A stretch of 39,564 nucleotides of DNA, taken from IMG/VR virus record IMGVR_UViG_3300022918_000022, positions 1 through 39,564 of that record; one strand, 5' to 3'. Below are positions 10,708 to 18,085 of this stretch, one piece after another. A program made the translations under genes and the position numbers. Below the pieces are notes generated by a model. It did no database searches. It was not told the origin of the DNA and saw only the letters and a list, made by a program, of their open reading frames with translations. Origin of the DNA: a virus. Within the stretch, counting starts at the first letter, position 1, and every line of letters starts with the position of its first letter.

Positions 10708-10923
10708 ATGCAAATAAATAATAAATTCAACATAGGAGATAAAGTATATCTTAAAAGCGATATAGAACAATTACCTCATATAGTAACTGAAATAATTATT
10801 CAACCCGGTAATATGCTATGTTATCAAATATCACAAGGTCATAATGCTTGTGTGCACTACGAAATGGAAATATCTTCAACAGAGAGTTATGAAATTAAAG
10901 TAAAATATAATGGCGGAATTTAA
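10708..10923 (+). CDS. Small SH3/KOW-like beta protein, 71 aa
   Basis: The sequence FNIGDKVYLKSDIEQLPHIV (residues 6-25), then EIIIQPGNMLCYQISQG and YEMEISS, follows the pattern of small phage SH3-like barrels ('GDxVyl..D..q...iV.....g...Y.v....e....E'). These are common in Bacteroidota phages and have no known function. First gene of the overlapping cluster 10708-14680; the next gene begins inside its last five codons. Confidence 0.6.
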   Translation: MQINNKFNIGDKVYLKSDIEQLPHIVTEIIIQPGNMLCYQISQGHNACVHYEMEISSTESYEIKVKYNGGI

Positions 10924-11140
10924 ACAAATAAATTTAAAAGAACTTAACAAATCTCAACAATCTATAATTCGTCATATTAATCAGCAAATACTGGAACACC
11001 AACAAATGTTTGCACTACAACCAGATGAACTTGTAATTAATAAGAAAGATTATCTTCTTCTTTCAGAAGATCCAGATAATTTAAACGATTATAAATATTT
11101 AACACTAGGTAATAAAAATATTAAAATATATTCAATATGA
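10910..11140 (+). CDS. Hypothetical protein, 76 aa
   Basis: A helical N-terminal half (LKELNKSQQSIIRHINQQIL, about 9-28) followed by LQPDELVINKKDYLLLSEDP and a short beta-like end (YKYLTLGNKNIKIYSI). Overlaps both neighbours (14 bases before, four after), so translation is coupled. No family recognised. Confidence 0.55.
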   Translation: MAEFKQINLKELNKSQQSIIRHINQQILEHQQMFALQPDELVINKKDYLLLSEDPDNLNDYKYLTLGNKNIKIYSI

Positions 11141-11301
11141 ATGAAATAGAAGTTTGGGATGAATTAGCACAAGAATTTAGATATTGGAATTCTGATTGGG
11201 ATGAATTTGATAGAAATAAAGATTCCAATAAACAAAAACCGATAGATATAGAGTCTTTTATAGAAACATTAAGATCTAAATACAAATTAGAAAAGAAATA
11301 A
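11137..11301 (+). CDS. Small acidic protein, 54 aa
   Basis: ATG at 11137 overlaps the previous stop (ATGA); TAA at 11299-11301 overlaps the next ATG (TAATG). The product MNEIEVWDELAQEFRYWNSD, WDEFDRNKD, then basic ESFIETLRSKYKLEKK is aromatic- and acid-rich in its first half. The tight overlaps on both sides argue that it is real although no family is recognised. Confidence 0.6.
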   Translation: MNEIEVWDELAQEFRYWNSDWDEFDRNKDSNKQKPIDIESFIETLRSKYKLEKK

Positions 11302-11474
11302 TGAGAGGAACAACAACACATGTACCAATGACTGTAAATGATCTTCTTAATAAATTAAAATTATTACCTGGAGAGATGAAAATACAAATAAATAACAATA
11401 CAGGTGAGTTTTATATAGAAGATGTTATCATAGACGACAATTGCAACATCTTCTTACAAATAATACCAGAATAA
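11301..11474 (+). CDS. Small hypothetical protein, 57 aa
   Basis: ATG at 11301 shares a base with the upstream stop; TAA at 11472-11474, one base before the next ATG. MRGTTTHVPMTVNDLLNKLK then LLPGEMKIQINNNTGEFYIE and DVIIDDNCNIFLQII: a helix followed by a beta hairpin. 'LLNKLKLLPGEMKI.....(E/D)F' is a pattern found in many short phage proteins with unknown role. Confidence 0.55.
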   Translation: MRGTTTHVPMTVNDLLNKLKLLPGEMKIQINNNTGEFYIEDVIIDDNCNIFLQIIPE

Positions 11475-11475
11475 G

Positions 11476-11682
11476 ATGAAATATATAATTCAAGTATACA
11501 AAACAAAAATATTTAGACAATGGCGTTGGAGAATTAAATCTAAAGGAAATAATAAAATTATTGCATCAAGTTCAGAGTCATTTAATTCTAGAGAAAATTG
11601 CATAAACAATTTAAATCATACATATAAAGCTTTAGAAGAATGGCAACTTTTACAAAAAACGGTTCAAGAAAATTCAAATTAG
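11476..11682 (+). CDS. DUF1508-like small protein, 68 aa
   Basis: The segment RQWRWRIKSKGNNKIIASSS (residues 14-33) followed by ESFNSRENCINNLN (34-47) matches the single repeat of DUF1508/YegP proteins ('W.WRl...NGkiIa.S.e.y.sk..c...i'). YegP-type proteins are small and of unclear function; here one repeat is followed by a short helix (KALEEWQLLQ). The end overlaps the next gene by 43 bases. Confidence 0.55.
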   Translation: MKYIIQVYKTKIFRQWRWRIKSKGNNKIIASSSESFNSRENCINNLNHTYKALEEWQLLQKTVQENSN

Positions 11683-11885
11683 ATAATCAAAAAAACGCAT
11701 TAAAACAAATAAATAATTTTGGCTCTATATTAGCAAATATGAATATTCTCAACCAGGAAATAGATAATTATCAAGGAATAATCACTCCAGAAAAACTAGA
11801 AGAAATAATTACTTTAATTAATCTAGAAAAGAAATTAAATTTAACTGAAGAACAATTACAAATAGTTAAAAAATCATATGAATAA
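11640..11885 (+). CDS. Hypothetical helical protein, 81 aa
   Basis: Begins inside the DUF1508-like gene (ATG at 11640). NGSRKFKLDNQKNALKQINN, then FGSILANMNILNQEIDNYQG and LEEIITLINLEKKLNLTEEQLQ form three probable helices with heptad-like leucines. No family recognised. Overlaps the following gene by eight bases. Confidence 0.5.
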   Translation: MATFTKNGSRKFKLDNQKNALKQINNFGSILANMNILNQEIDNYQGIITPEKLEEIITLINLEKKLNLTEEQLQIVKKSYE

Positions 11886-12096
11886 ATTAACTGAATTCAA
11901 ACCAACAGAAGATCAAATAGAAAATCTCAAAATTCACTTTGAAGAAGTTCTGGAAACATTTAAAAATCACACATATGATTCTTTTTGTGAAAATGAAGAT
12001 TTTGGAGAATATCAAATTAAATGGGATTTCTTGGCAAGTGGATTAAAAGTTAAATTACATATGAGAGGTTATGGAGAAAGAACAAATAACGTTTAA
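11878..12096 (+). CDS. Hypothetical protein, 72 aa
   Basis: Two parts: a helical N-terminus (TEDQIENLKIHFEEVLETFK, about 10-29) and a shorter beta-like C-terminus (EYQIKWDFLASGLKVKLHMR). No family recognised. Overlaps both neighbours (8 and 26 bases). Confidence 0.5.
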   Translation: MNKLTEFKPTEDQIENLKIHFEEVLETFKNHTYDSFCENEDFGEYQIKWDFLASGLKVKLHMRGYGERTNNV

Positions 12097-12400
12097 AAAT
12101 ATTAAATCTTTCTTACTAGGAAACTATCAATATTATTTAAGCAAAGTTAAAGAACGTCCTAGGCATCTATTAGAGCAAACTTACTGGCGTCTATATACTT
12201 GTCGTAATACTTGTTTAACAACTCAAAGATGTATGATTTGCTCATGTCCAACGGTTAAGAAAGCATTTGCACCAGATAGCTGTAATCCAAGTCTATTTCC
12301 AAATCTAATGTCTGGTCAAGAATGGGAACAATACAAAATAAAAAACAATATTAATAATATAGAAGAAATTATTAATTATATAAAAGAACAAATTAAATGA
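12071..12400 (+). CDS. Cysteine-rich, probable zinc-binding protein, 109 aa
   Basis: After a basic helical start (QITFKNIKSFLLGNYQYYLS), the middle carries CRNTCLTTQRCMICSCP (about 44-60) and a further cysteine in PDSCNPS (about 72-78): C-x3-C, C-x2-C-x-C and C, enough ligands for one or two metal sites. The end is helical (WEQYKIKNNINNIEEIINYI). The pattern differs from classical ribbons; it may be a small treble-clef. The product overlaps a zinc-ribbon gene by four bases. Confidence 0.6.
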   Translation: MEKEQITFKNIKSFLLGNYQYYLSKVKERPRHLLEQTYWRLYTCRNTCLTTQRCMICSCPTVKKAFAPDSCNPSLFPNLMSGQEWEQYKIKNNINNIEEIINYIKEQIK

Positions 12401-12621
12401 GCCTTTATTCACAAGAAGAATATAACAATGAACCAGTACACTATTGCGTTAATTGCTTATCATTAAATATAAAAGAAATTAATAAATCAACCTTACATGC
12501 TTGTTTGGAATGTGGTAATATCAAAATAGAAGAAACAAGTATTGACAATTGGAATGAATTATATAATAAACAATATGGAAGATATTTCTTATCTGAAGAG
12601 CGTAAGATATTAGAAGAATAA
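12397..12621 (+). CDS. Zinc-ribbon protein, 74 aa
   Basis: CVNC (17-20) and CLEC (36-39) are the two knuckles of a zinc ribbon, separated by 15 residues that form the usual beta hairpin (LSLNIKEINKSTLHA). After the second knuckle comes GNIKIEETSIDNWNELYNKQ and a short helix. This 'CxxC...CxxCGN....t.i..W' form is common in small phage proteins. Function unknown; nucleic-acid or protein binding is likely by fold. Confidence 0.7.
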   Translation: MSLYSQEEYNNEPVHYCVNCLSLNIKEINKSTLHACLECGNIKIEETSIDNWNELYNKQYGRYFLSEERKILEE

Positions 12622-12624
12622 ATA

Positions 12625-13002
12625 ATGTCGCAAAATATAAATGTACAAAGTTTTGATGTTAACAAAGAAAAATTCTTTAAAATGTGGTTGATGATACTTC
12701 AACCTTTCTTAAAACTAAGAAATAAAGAAATTGAAATACTTAGTAAAATATTATATCACAGATATTTAATATCGCTTGAAGTAAAAAATAAAGAAATGCT
12801 TGATGAATTATTATTTTCAAGTAAAATTAAGAAACAAATCTGTACTGAATTATCAATGAAAGATGAAGATTATAACAACTTGCTTTCATGCTTAAGAAAA
12901 AAGAAAATAATTATAGAAAGATCAGTTAACAAACAAATTATACCAATAATATCTGAGCCATTCGACAACTTTAAATTAGTATATAATATAAATATTAAAT
13001 AA
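12625..13002 (+). CDS. Possible winged-helix protein, 125 aa
   Basis: The order of elements reads helix (FFKMWLMILQPFLKLRNKEI), helix (ILSKILYHRYLIS), helix (KKQICTELSMKDEDYNNLLS), then helix plus wing (CLRKKKIIIERSVNKQIIPI). Residues about 70-110 thus fit helix-turn-helix plus hairpin, as in winged-helix DNA-binding domains. I recall similar proteins in other crAss-like phages near the terminase side, of unproven function. It could regulate the late genes that follow. Confidence 0.45.
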   Translation: MSQNINVQSFDVNKEKFFKMWLMILQPFLKLRNKEIEILSKILYHRYLISLEVKNKEMLDELLFSSKIKKQICTELSMKDEDYNNLLSCLRKKKIIIERSVNKQIIPIISEPFDNFKLVYNINIK

Positions 13003-13310
13003 TGTTAAACATAAAATATATAGAAAGTTTAGGATTTAAAAAAAGACCAAAAGATCAATGGATTGGCTGGAAAGATTTTATAAAAGAAATAGATAATCCA
13101 GAATATGAATATTTTCATAGATATACTGTTCATATTCCAAGAATGGGTAATCAATGGAAAATTATAGTTCATAGACATTTAAATTCGAAAGAAGATAATA
13201 TAGAGGGACAAATAAATTATGGTGAATCTGAAATAGTTTATAAAGGATTAATTGAAAACGAAGAACAATTAAAAACAATTATAAAGTATCTAGGACTAGA
13301 TGTACAGTAA
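13002..13310 (+). CDS. Hypothetical protein, 102 aa
   Basis: Starts on the A of the preceding stop. The sequence is rich in tryptophan and tyrosine (FKKRPKDQWIGWKDFIKEID; YEYFHRYTVHIPRMGNQWKI) and continues with VHRHLNSKEDNIEGQINYGE and a helical end (EEQLKTIIKYLGLDV). This beta-sheet-then-helix arrangement is typical of many small phage proteins of unknown function. Overlaps the next gene by 11 bases. Confidence 0.6.
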   Translation: MLNIKYIESLGFKKRPKDQWIGWKDFIKEIDNPEYEYFHRYTVHIPRMGNQWKIIVHRHLNSKEDNIEGQINYGESEIVYKGLIENEEQLKTIIKYLGLDVQ

Positions 13311-13584
13311 TCAAGATCCGGCTCACATAAAACGAGTAAAGAAAACAGCATATAAATTAAATCTACCTGAAGAAGTAATTGAATTAACTCTATTTTATAC
13401 TTCAGAATATATTAAAAAGAAAATATCAAGTATAGAACACGACTATGATAATATGCTAACAGAAGAAGAGTTTAATAAACTATTTCCGATAATAAAAATA
13501 CCATATTTAGGTTATCTAAGACCTCACTATTGGAAATATAGGGCTATTAACAGTAAAAGAAAATTATTAAAAGAAAAAAAATAA
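13300..13584 (+). CDS. Small basic protein, 94 aa
   Basis: Helical and basic: HIKRVKKTAYKLNLPEEVIE, LTLFYTSEYIKKKISSIEHD, then YWKYRAINSKRKLLKEKK. The ending with seven lysines and arginines in 15 residues suggests nucleic-acid contact. The first part resembles short proteins of T4-like phages that begin 'dpehIkrvkkvAykLnlpeevVe', a match I recall loosely. It lies directly before the co-chaperonin-like gene and shares the A of its start with the previous stop. Confidence 0.6.
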   Translation: MYSNQDPAHIKRVKKTAYKLNLPEEVIELTLFYTSEYIKKKISSIEHDYDNMLTEEEFNKLFPIIKIPYLGYLRPHYWKYRAINSKRKLLKEKK

Positions 13585-14138
13585 TGGAGATTAAGAATAA
13601 AGATATATTAAAAACAAATCAAACAGTAGTAAGATCAGAAAAAGGTCTATATGTAGATCCAGATATTATAAAACTATCAGAAACAAAAAAAGCAGAGTCA
13701 GCAGTAGAATTGGCAATTGAAAAATACAATGAAAGATATGTAAAAAATATTAACGCTCCAATTCCAAACATTAAAATATCTTATAGTTATATTCTCACTA
13801 AAGCAGCTCCTCCAAAAATGAAGGGAGTTACTAAGTCCGGATTGATTCTAAATGAACTGGAAGTGGATGTTAGAATGGCTAAGAAACTATCTATAATGAG
13901 TGAAAATGTAGATGACCTACAAGAAGTGCTTTTATGTGGAGAACATGTCTTAGAAAGCGTCTGTGTGCCTGGAGACGTAGTAAGAATTAACTATAATAAA
14001 TATCTACAACTTTCAGATGACCACCAAGCAGGAGTGATTGAAAAAACATACGATATTCCTCTTTATGAAATTGATGGAAATGAATATTTACTATTAGACG
14101 CAAGAGATATAATTTATTCTATTCCTAAAGAAGTATAA
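13584..14138 (+). CDS. GroES-like co-chaperonin
   Basis: 184 residues. KMKGVTKSGLIL (78-89) matches the GroES mobile loop (K-T-x-G-G-I-V-L type), and the C-terminal part LLCGEHVLESVCVPGDVVRI (116-135), then YEIDGNEYLLLDARDIIYSI (161-180), follows the GroES barrel pattern 'G..V.......GD.V.......v.idg.eYlll...dIl.i'. Compared with the 95-residue GroES it has a 60-residue N-terminal extension and an insert. By analogy with T4 gp31 it would cap the host GroEL to fold the capsid protein. It stands shortly upstream of the virion genes, which fits. Confidence 0.65.
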   Translation: MEIKNKDILKTNQTVVRSEKGLYVDPDIIKLSETKKAESAVELAIEKYNERYVKNINAPIPNIKISYSYILTKAAPPKMKGVTKSGLILNELEVDVRMAKKLSIMSENVDDLQEVLLCGEHVLESVCVPGDVVRINYNKYLQLSDDHQAGVIEKTYDIPLYEIDGNEYLLLDARDIIYSIPKEV

Positions 14139-14419
14139 TGAATTTAGATATAGATACAATAACTAAAACAGTATGGATGCTAGACTTTGAACTATCTTCA
14201 GAAGAACTCAAGAATCTAGCAAAACGATTTAAAGATTACACGTTCAAATACAAAGAACAGGAATATCAATTTCATCATGAAAATTATGAAGATGATGAAA
14301 CAACAATAGTTTTCGCTGAAAACACTTTACTTGACTATAATAATAATATATCATGTGCTTGTGAAGATAAAAGTAATTGCGAAAAATTAATAAAATGTAA
14401 TAATAAATATTTAAATTAA
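14138..14419 (+). CDS. Hypothetical protein, 93 aa
   Basis: Acidic protein with aromatic patches (LDFELSSEELKNLAKRFKDY; TFKYKEQEYQFHHENYEDDE) and cysteines near the end (CACEDKSNCEKLIKC). The four clustered cysteines might bind a metal. No family recognised. Starts on the last base of the previous stop and is followed without gap by the next gene. Confidence 0.55.
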   Translation: MNLDIDTITKTVWMLDFELSSEELKNLAKRFKDYTFKYKEQEYQFHHENYEDDETTIVFAENTLLDYNNNISCACEDKSNCEKLIKCNNKYLN

Positions 14420-14680
14420 ATGAATGTAGAACAAGCAATTCAAATTTTAACTCAAGCATTAAATGGCGCTAACCTAAAAGGGGTATACGACCTATCAGCT
14501 TCAACAAGTATTGTAAATGCACTTAACGTAATTAATAAGGATTCTAAAAAATTAGAAGGATTATATCAAATTGGAGAATCATATTTAACAAAAGATATGT
14601 ATGAATTTTTTCAAAACATGAATTCAAAAACAGAAAAAGAAACATTAGGTTCAGTAAACAAAAACGATACAGATAAATAA
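14420..14680 (+). CDS. Hypothetical helical protein, 86 aa
   Basis: MNVEQAIQILTQALNGANLK and VYDLSASTSIVNALNVINKD are two amphipathic helices, followed by a helical, charged end (FFQNMNSKTEKETLG). The spacing of alanine, leucine and isoleucine suggests an all-helical bundle. 'NVEQAIQIL.QAL..A...G.y.L..s..I..Al' also occurs in other phage proteins whose role is unknown to me. Confidence 0.55.
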   Translation: MNVEQAIQILTQALNGANLKGVYDLSASTSIVNALNVINKDSKKLEGLYQIGESYLTKDMYEFFQNMNSKTEKETLGSVNKNDTDK

Positions 14681-15150
14681 TGAATACAAAAAATATAATT
14701 TTAATCGCAAGCATTCTTGCAGTACTAGGTTTATTAACCGCAACTATTTTTAACCTACTAACTATTCCTGTATTTGGAAGTCTAGTAACAACTGTATTGG
14801 GTATTTTGTATGGATTACTCAAGAAATTTGAAAATAAAGAACTTACAGAAAGAGTTAAAAGTCTAGATTTACAATTAACATATAAACATGCTGAAACATT
14901 AAATTTAGAAGCTAATGCTCAAAAATTTCAAAAAGCATATTTGGAAATTGAAAAAGACAATATGATTATTTTAAATAAAAATAAAGAACTCGTTGATAGA
15001 TTAAGTATAGTTGAACCCATAAATAAACAATTAAATAAAAAAATAGAAGAATTGCAAATTGAAAAAATGCAAGTAAAAGAAGCTATTGTTATTAACCCAG
15101 TAATTACCGAACCAAAATCAAAAAGAGCAAGACGCTCAGATAATAAATAA
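14680..15150 (+). CDS. Membrane protein with long coiled coil, 156 aa
   Basis: Residues about 5-48 contain a hydrophobic pair (IILIASILAVLGLLTATIF; VFGSLVTTVLGILYGLL) that should form a membrane hairpin. The rest is a continuous helix with heptads (RVKSLDLQLTYKHAETLNLE; LSIVEPINKQLNKKIEELQI) and a basic tail (KSKRARRSDN). It could tether an assembly or packaging factor to the membrane or be a holin-like protein, but nothing in the sequence decides. Two bases separate it from the next gene. Confidence 0.6.
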   Translation: MNTKNIILIASILAVLGLLTATIFNLLTIPVFGSLVTTVLGILYGLLKKFENKELTERVKSLDLQLTYKHAETLNLEANAQKFQKAYLEIEKDNMIILNKNKELVDRLSIVEPINKQLNKKIEELQIEKMQVKEAIVINPVITEPKSKRARRSDNK

Positions 15151-15151
15151 T

Positions 15152-15718
15152 ATGAAACTTTTAACAGTAGATACGGACGGTTATTCATTAAAAATTGAAC
15201 CAGAGATTTATACTATTGGAGAGTTTGCAAATTTAGTTGAAAGTAGAAAGAAAAATCCCAGCTTGTTATTTAAAGAGCTGGGATATATTTATTTTTATGC
15301 TGACATGGCTTCTGATTTTCAATTTCAAACAAACGAACAGGACCGTCATAAAGAACTAATTAAGTATTTAGACCTACCAAGTGGCTGGAAAAAAGATCGT
15401 GTCTTAGAATCAGCTCTAGACGCTTATAAGTACTTATCGCAAACGCCAAGCTCAAGATTACTTGAATCAGCTTATATCTCAACAGATAAAATCAAGAAGC
15501 AATTAGAAAGTATTAATCTTGATGAAAGAGATAAAAATGGAAAACCAATTTGGAATGTAAAACAAATTCTTGATACAGTAAAGGCTATGCCCGACTTAAT
15601 GGATGCTATTCAAAAAGCAGAAAAAACTTATATAAGAAATCAAGAAGAAAATTCTAAGCTTAGAGGGAATAAGCAAAAAAGTGTTTATGACGACATAGAC
15701 TTTAAATCTCAAATATAA
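15152..15718 (+). CDS. Terminase-adjacent protein, possible small terminase
   Basis: 188 residues, mostly helical, ending one base before TerL. It begins with a short beta part (MKLLTVDTDGYSLKIEPEIY) and continues with LESRKKNPSLLFKELGYIYF-like helices, SGWKKDRVLESALDAYKYLS and a charged end. Small terminases sit directly upstream of TerL in many phages and are helical oligomers, so position and fold fit, yet I see no explicit helix-turn-helix. In crAss-like phages this gene is conserved next to TerL as far as I recall. The small-terminase call is inference. Confidence 0.5.
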   Translation: MKLLTVDTDGYSLKIEPEIYTIGEFANLVESRKKNPSLLFKELGYIYFYADMASDFQFQTNEQDRHKELIKYLDLPSGWKKDRVLESALDAYKYLSQTPSSRLLESAYISTDKIKKQLESINLDERDKNGKPIWNVKQILDTVKAMPDLMDAIQKAEKTYIRNQEENSKLRGNKQKSVYDDIDFKSQI

Positions 15719-18085
15719 ATGCAATATAAAACAAATGCAGTAAACACTGAATTAACAGAGGATTTACTAAAATCATTATCAAAAGAAGAAAGAGAAACTA
15801 TACTTGATTATATATCGAGTATAGTTTTTTTGCAGAATTTAACTAACCCAAATAGATTATACGCTAAAGATCTTCAGAGATGGGATTATCCAAATCTAGA
15901 TGAAGTAGATGTAACAAAACCAATTCATAGAAAATTAGATCCTAACGGTAGAGTAAGAGTAGATATAACTAATCCACATATATTAGAAAATATAGATTTC
16001 TTTAGGGAAGCTGCTCTACACTTTGAACAACACGGAGTATACACGTTTATAAAACCAGATAGAAATCCATATGGTGCTTATCGTAAATTTTGGGACGAAC
16101 AAATAGAACGTTGCTGGAATGGAATGATGCGTCCAAGCGACGGTGAATGGATTACTGGTTATCATTATTTTTATCTTAACTTTTCTCCAGTATTAAAAAC
16201 AGTAACAAGAGCTGATGGTACAGATGAGCGCATCACAGGTCTTCCTGATTTTTATGATGGAGATTATTGGTTTTTTCATTATATAGATAGATCTAGACGT
16301 AATAAGAAACATTCAGGAGGATTAAAGAAACGTGGGGCAGGTTACTCTCTAAAGGGAGCTAGTATGCTAGGACGTAATTTTATAGTAGGTGAATCTAAAA
16401 TGGTTAACAAGGAAGTAAATAGTATAGCTATTGCTAATGAAAAAGAATATCTAACTAAAGATGGTATATTAAATAAATTTGTAAACGTAATCGACTTTAA
16501 TGCTAATCACACACCGTTTCCAAACAGAAGAGAATTGAAAGATTCTTGGCAAAGTATGCACTGGCAAATGGGATGGAAAGATAATGACACTGGATTAATC
16601 AAAGGAACTCAAAATCAAGTAATGGGTGTAACACTTAAAAATGATCCAGAAAAAGCTCGTGGTAAACGTGCTATATTTATTCTTTGGGAAGAATTTGGTA
16701 AATTCGATCAATCAATTAAAGCCTGGAATATTGGAAGACCTTCAACAGAGGATGGTAAAAAGGTATTTGGTCAAATGGTGTTTTGGGGAACGGGCGGTAC
16801 AGCAAGTGAAGCATTTAAAGGTCTTAGAGAGATTTTTTATTCTCCAGGAGGTTATAACGTATATGAATTACCAAATGTATGGGATAAAAATACTAAGGTT
16901 GGAAATACTTGCGCATTCTTTCATTCAGGTTATTTAAATCAAGTAGGATTTATGGATAAGGATGGAAACAGTGATGTAGTTGCTAGTTTACTTTCTGTAA
17001 TTAAAGATCGTATACAAATTAAATATCATTCAAATGATTCAAGTACTTTGCCTCAAATGATTGCAGAGATGGCTCTAACGCCTCAAGAAGCAATAATGAA
17101 AGTAAGTGGTACTTTATTCCCTACTGTAGATATTCAGGATTACTTGGAAGAATGTAGAATAAATTTTAATAAATTTACAGAAGCTCATTTAATAGGTGAT
17201 TTGATTGTTAAAGCTGATGGCACAATTGATTTTAAAGAAAATTATAATAAAAGAGCAATTACAACTTATAATAAAGATAAGACTAACACAGAAGGAGCCG
17301 TATCTATTTATTCTTTACCACAGATAGATAATTTTACAAAACTACCATATCAACATAGGTATATAATAGGAATTGACCCTATCGATAATGACTACACAGA
17401 AACAGGATCATTAGGTTGTGCTGTAGTATACGATTTATGGAATGAAGAAATTGTTGCAGATTATATAGGAAGACCTCAATTAGCAGATGATTTTTATGAA
17501 ATATGCAGAAGAATGATTGTGTTTTATAATGGAGTAGCTAACTATGAAAACAATATTAAAGGTCTTTTTGGATATTTCAATAATAAAACATGTTTACATT
17601 TACTATGTGATACACCAGCTTATCTTAGAGATGTAGAAGAACAAAAACAAAATTTATTTGGGAATAGGGCAAAAGGAACAAGAGCATCGCAAGGGGTTAT
17701 TGCTGATGGATTACGATTACAAAAAACTTCAATGTTGTCACCAGCAGAAAGCTATAATCCACAAGATCCTGAAAATCCAATACAAACAATTAGATTAAGA
17801 AAAATACCAAGTTTAAGATATCTTGAGGAATTATATGAATTTAATACAGATGGGAATTTTGATTATATCTCAGCAATGAATATGGTAATGATATTAAGAC
17901 AAGACAAATTAAAACTAACTGAATCTTTATCTACAGAGGGTAATCTGCAATATATAGAAGAAGATAAATTTATACGAGATAACTATGATCTAATATACGA
18001 CAATAAAAAATATCTTGAATTATTAGAAGACGAAACAAAAATACTTAAACAAAATAATAAACAAATAACACAATATGAAATATAA
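15719..18085 (+). CDS. terL: Large terminase subunit (TerL)
   Basis: 788 residues, the long form seen in crAss-like phages. The ATPase part has a P-loop-like stretch KKRGAGYSLKGAS at about 201-213 and Walker B AIFILWEEFG at about 317-326 (hydrophobic strand ending in paired acids). The RNase H-like nuclease starts at YIIGIDPIDND (about 547-557, metal-binding aspartates), with LLCDTPAY (about 630) and FDYISAMNMVMIL (about 715-727) as later acidic sites. It drives ATP-dependent packaging of DNA into proheads and cuts it. The P-loop is deviant, as usual for terminases. Its last 11 bases overlap the portal gene. Confidence 0.9.
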   Translation: MQYKTNAVNTELTEDLLKSLSKEERETILDYISSIVFLQNLTNPNRLYAKDLQRWDYPNLDEVDVTKPIHRKLDPNGRVRVDITNPHILENIDFFREAALHFEQHGVYTFIKPDRNPYGAYRKFWDEQIERCWNGMMRPSDGEWITGYHYFYLNFSPVLKTVTRADGTDERITGLPDFYDGDYWFFHYIDRSRRNKKHSGGLKKRGAGYSLKGASMLGRNFIVGESKMVNKEVNSIAIANEKEYLTKDGILNKFVNVIDFNANHTPFPNRRELKDSWQSMHWQMGWKDNDTGLIKGTQNQVMGVTLKNDPEKARGKRAIFILWEEFGKFDQSIKAWNIGRPSTEDGKKVFGQMVFWGTGGTASEAFKGLREIFYSPGGYNVYELPNVWDKNTKVGNTCAFFHSGYLNQVGFMDKDGNSDVVASLLSVIKDRIQIKYHSNDSSTLPQMIAEMALTPQEAIMKVSGTLFPTVDIQDYLEECRINFNKFTEAHLIGDLIVKADGTIDFKENYNKRAITTYNKDKTNTEGAVSIYSLPQIDNFTKLPYQHRYIIGIDPIDNDYTETGSLGCAVVYDLWNEEIVADYIGRPQLADDFYEICRRMIVFYNGVANYENNIKGLFGYFNNKTCLHLLCDTPAYLRDVEEQKQNLFGNRAKGTRASQGVIADGLRLQKTSMLSPAESYNPQDPENPIQTIRLRKIPSLRYLEELYEFNTDGNFDYISAMNMVMILRQDKLKLTESLSTEGNLQYIEEDKFIRDNYDLIYDNKKYLELLEDETKILKQNNKQITQYEI

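Noticed and set aside
16641-16937. 98-aa plus-strand frame within TerL
   Set aside because: Another frame of the terminase gene; no own start context.
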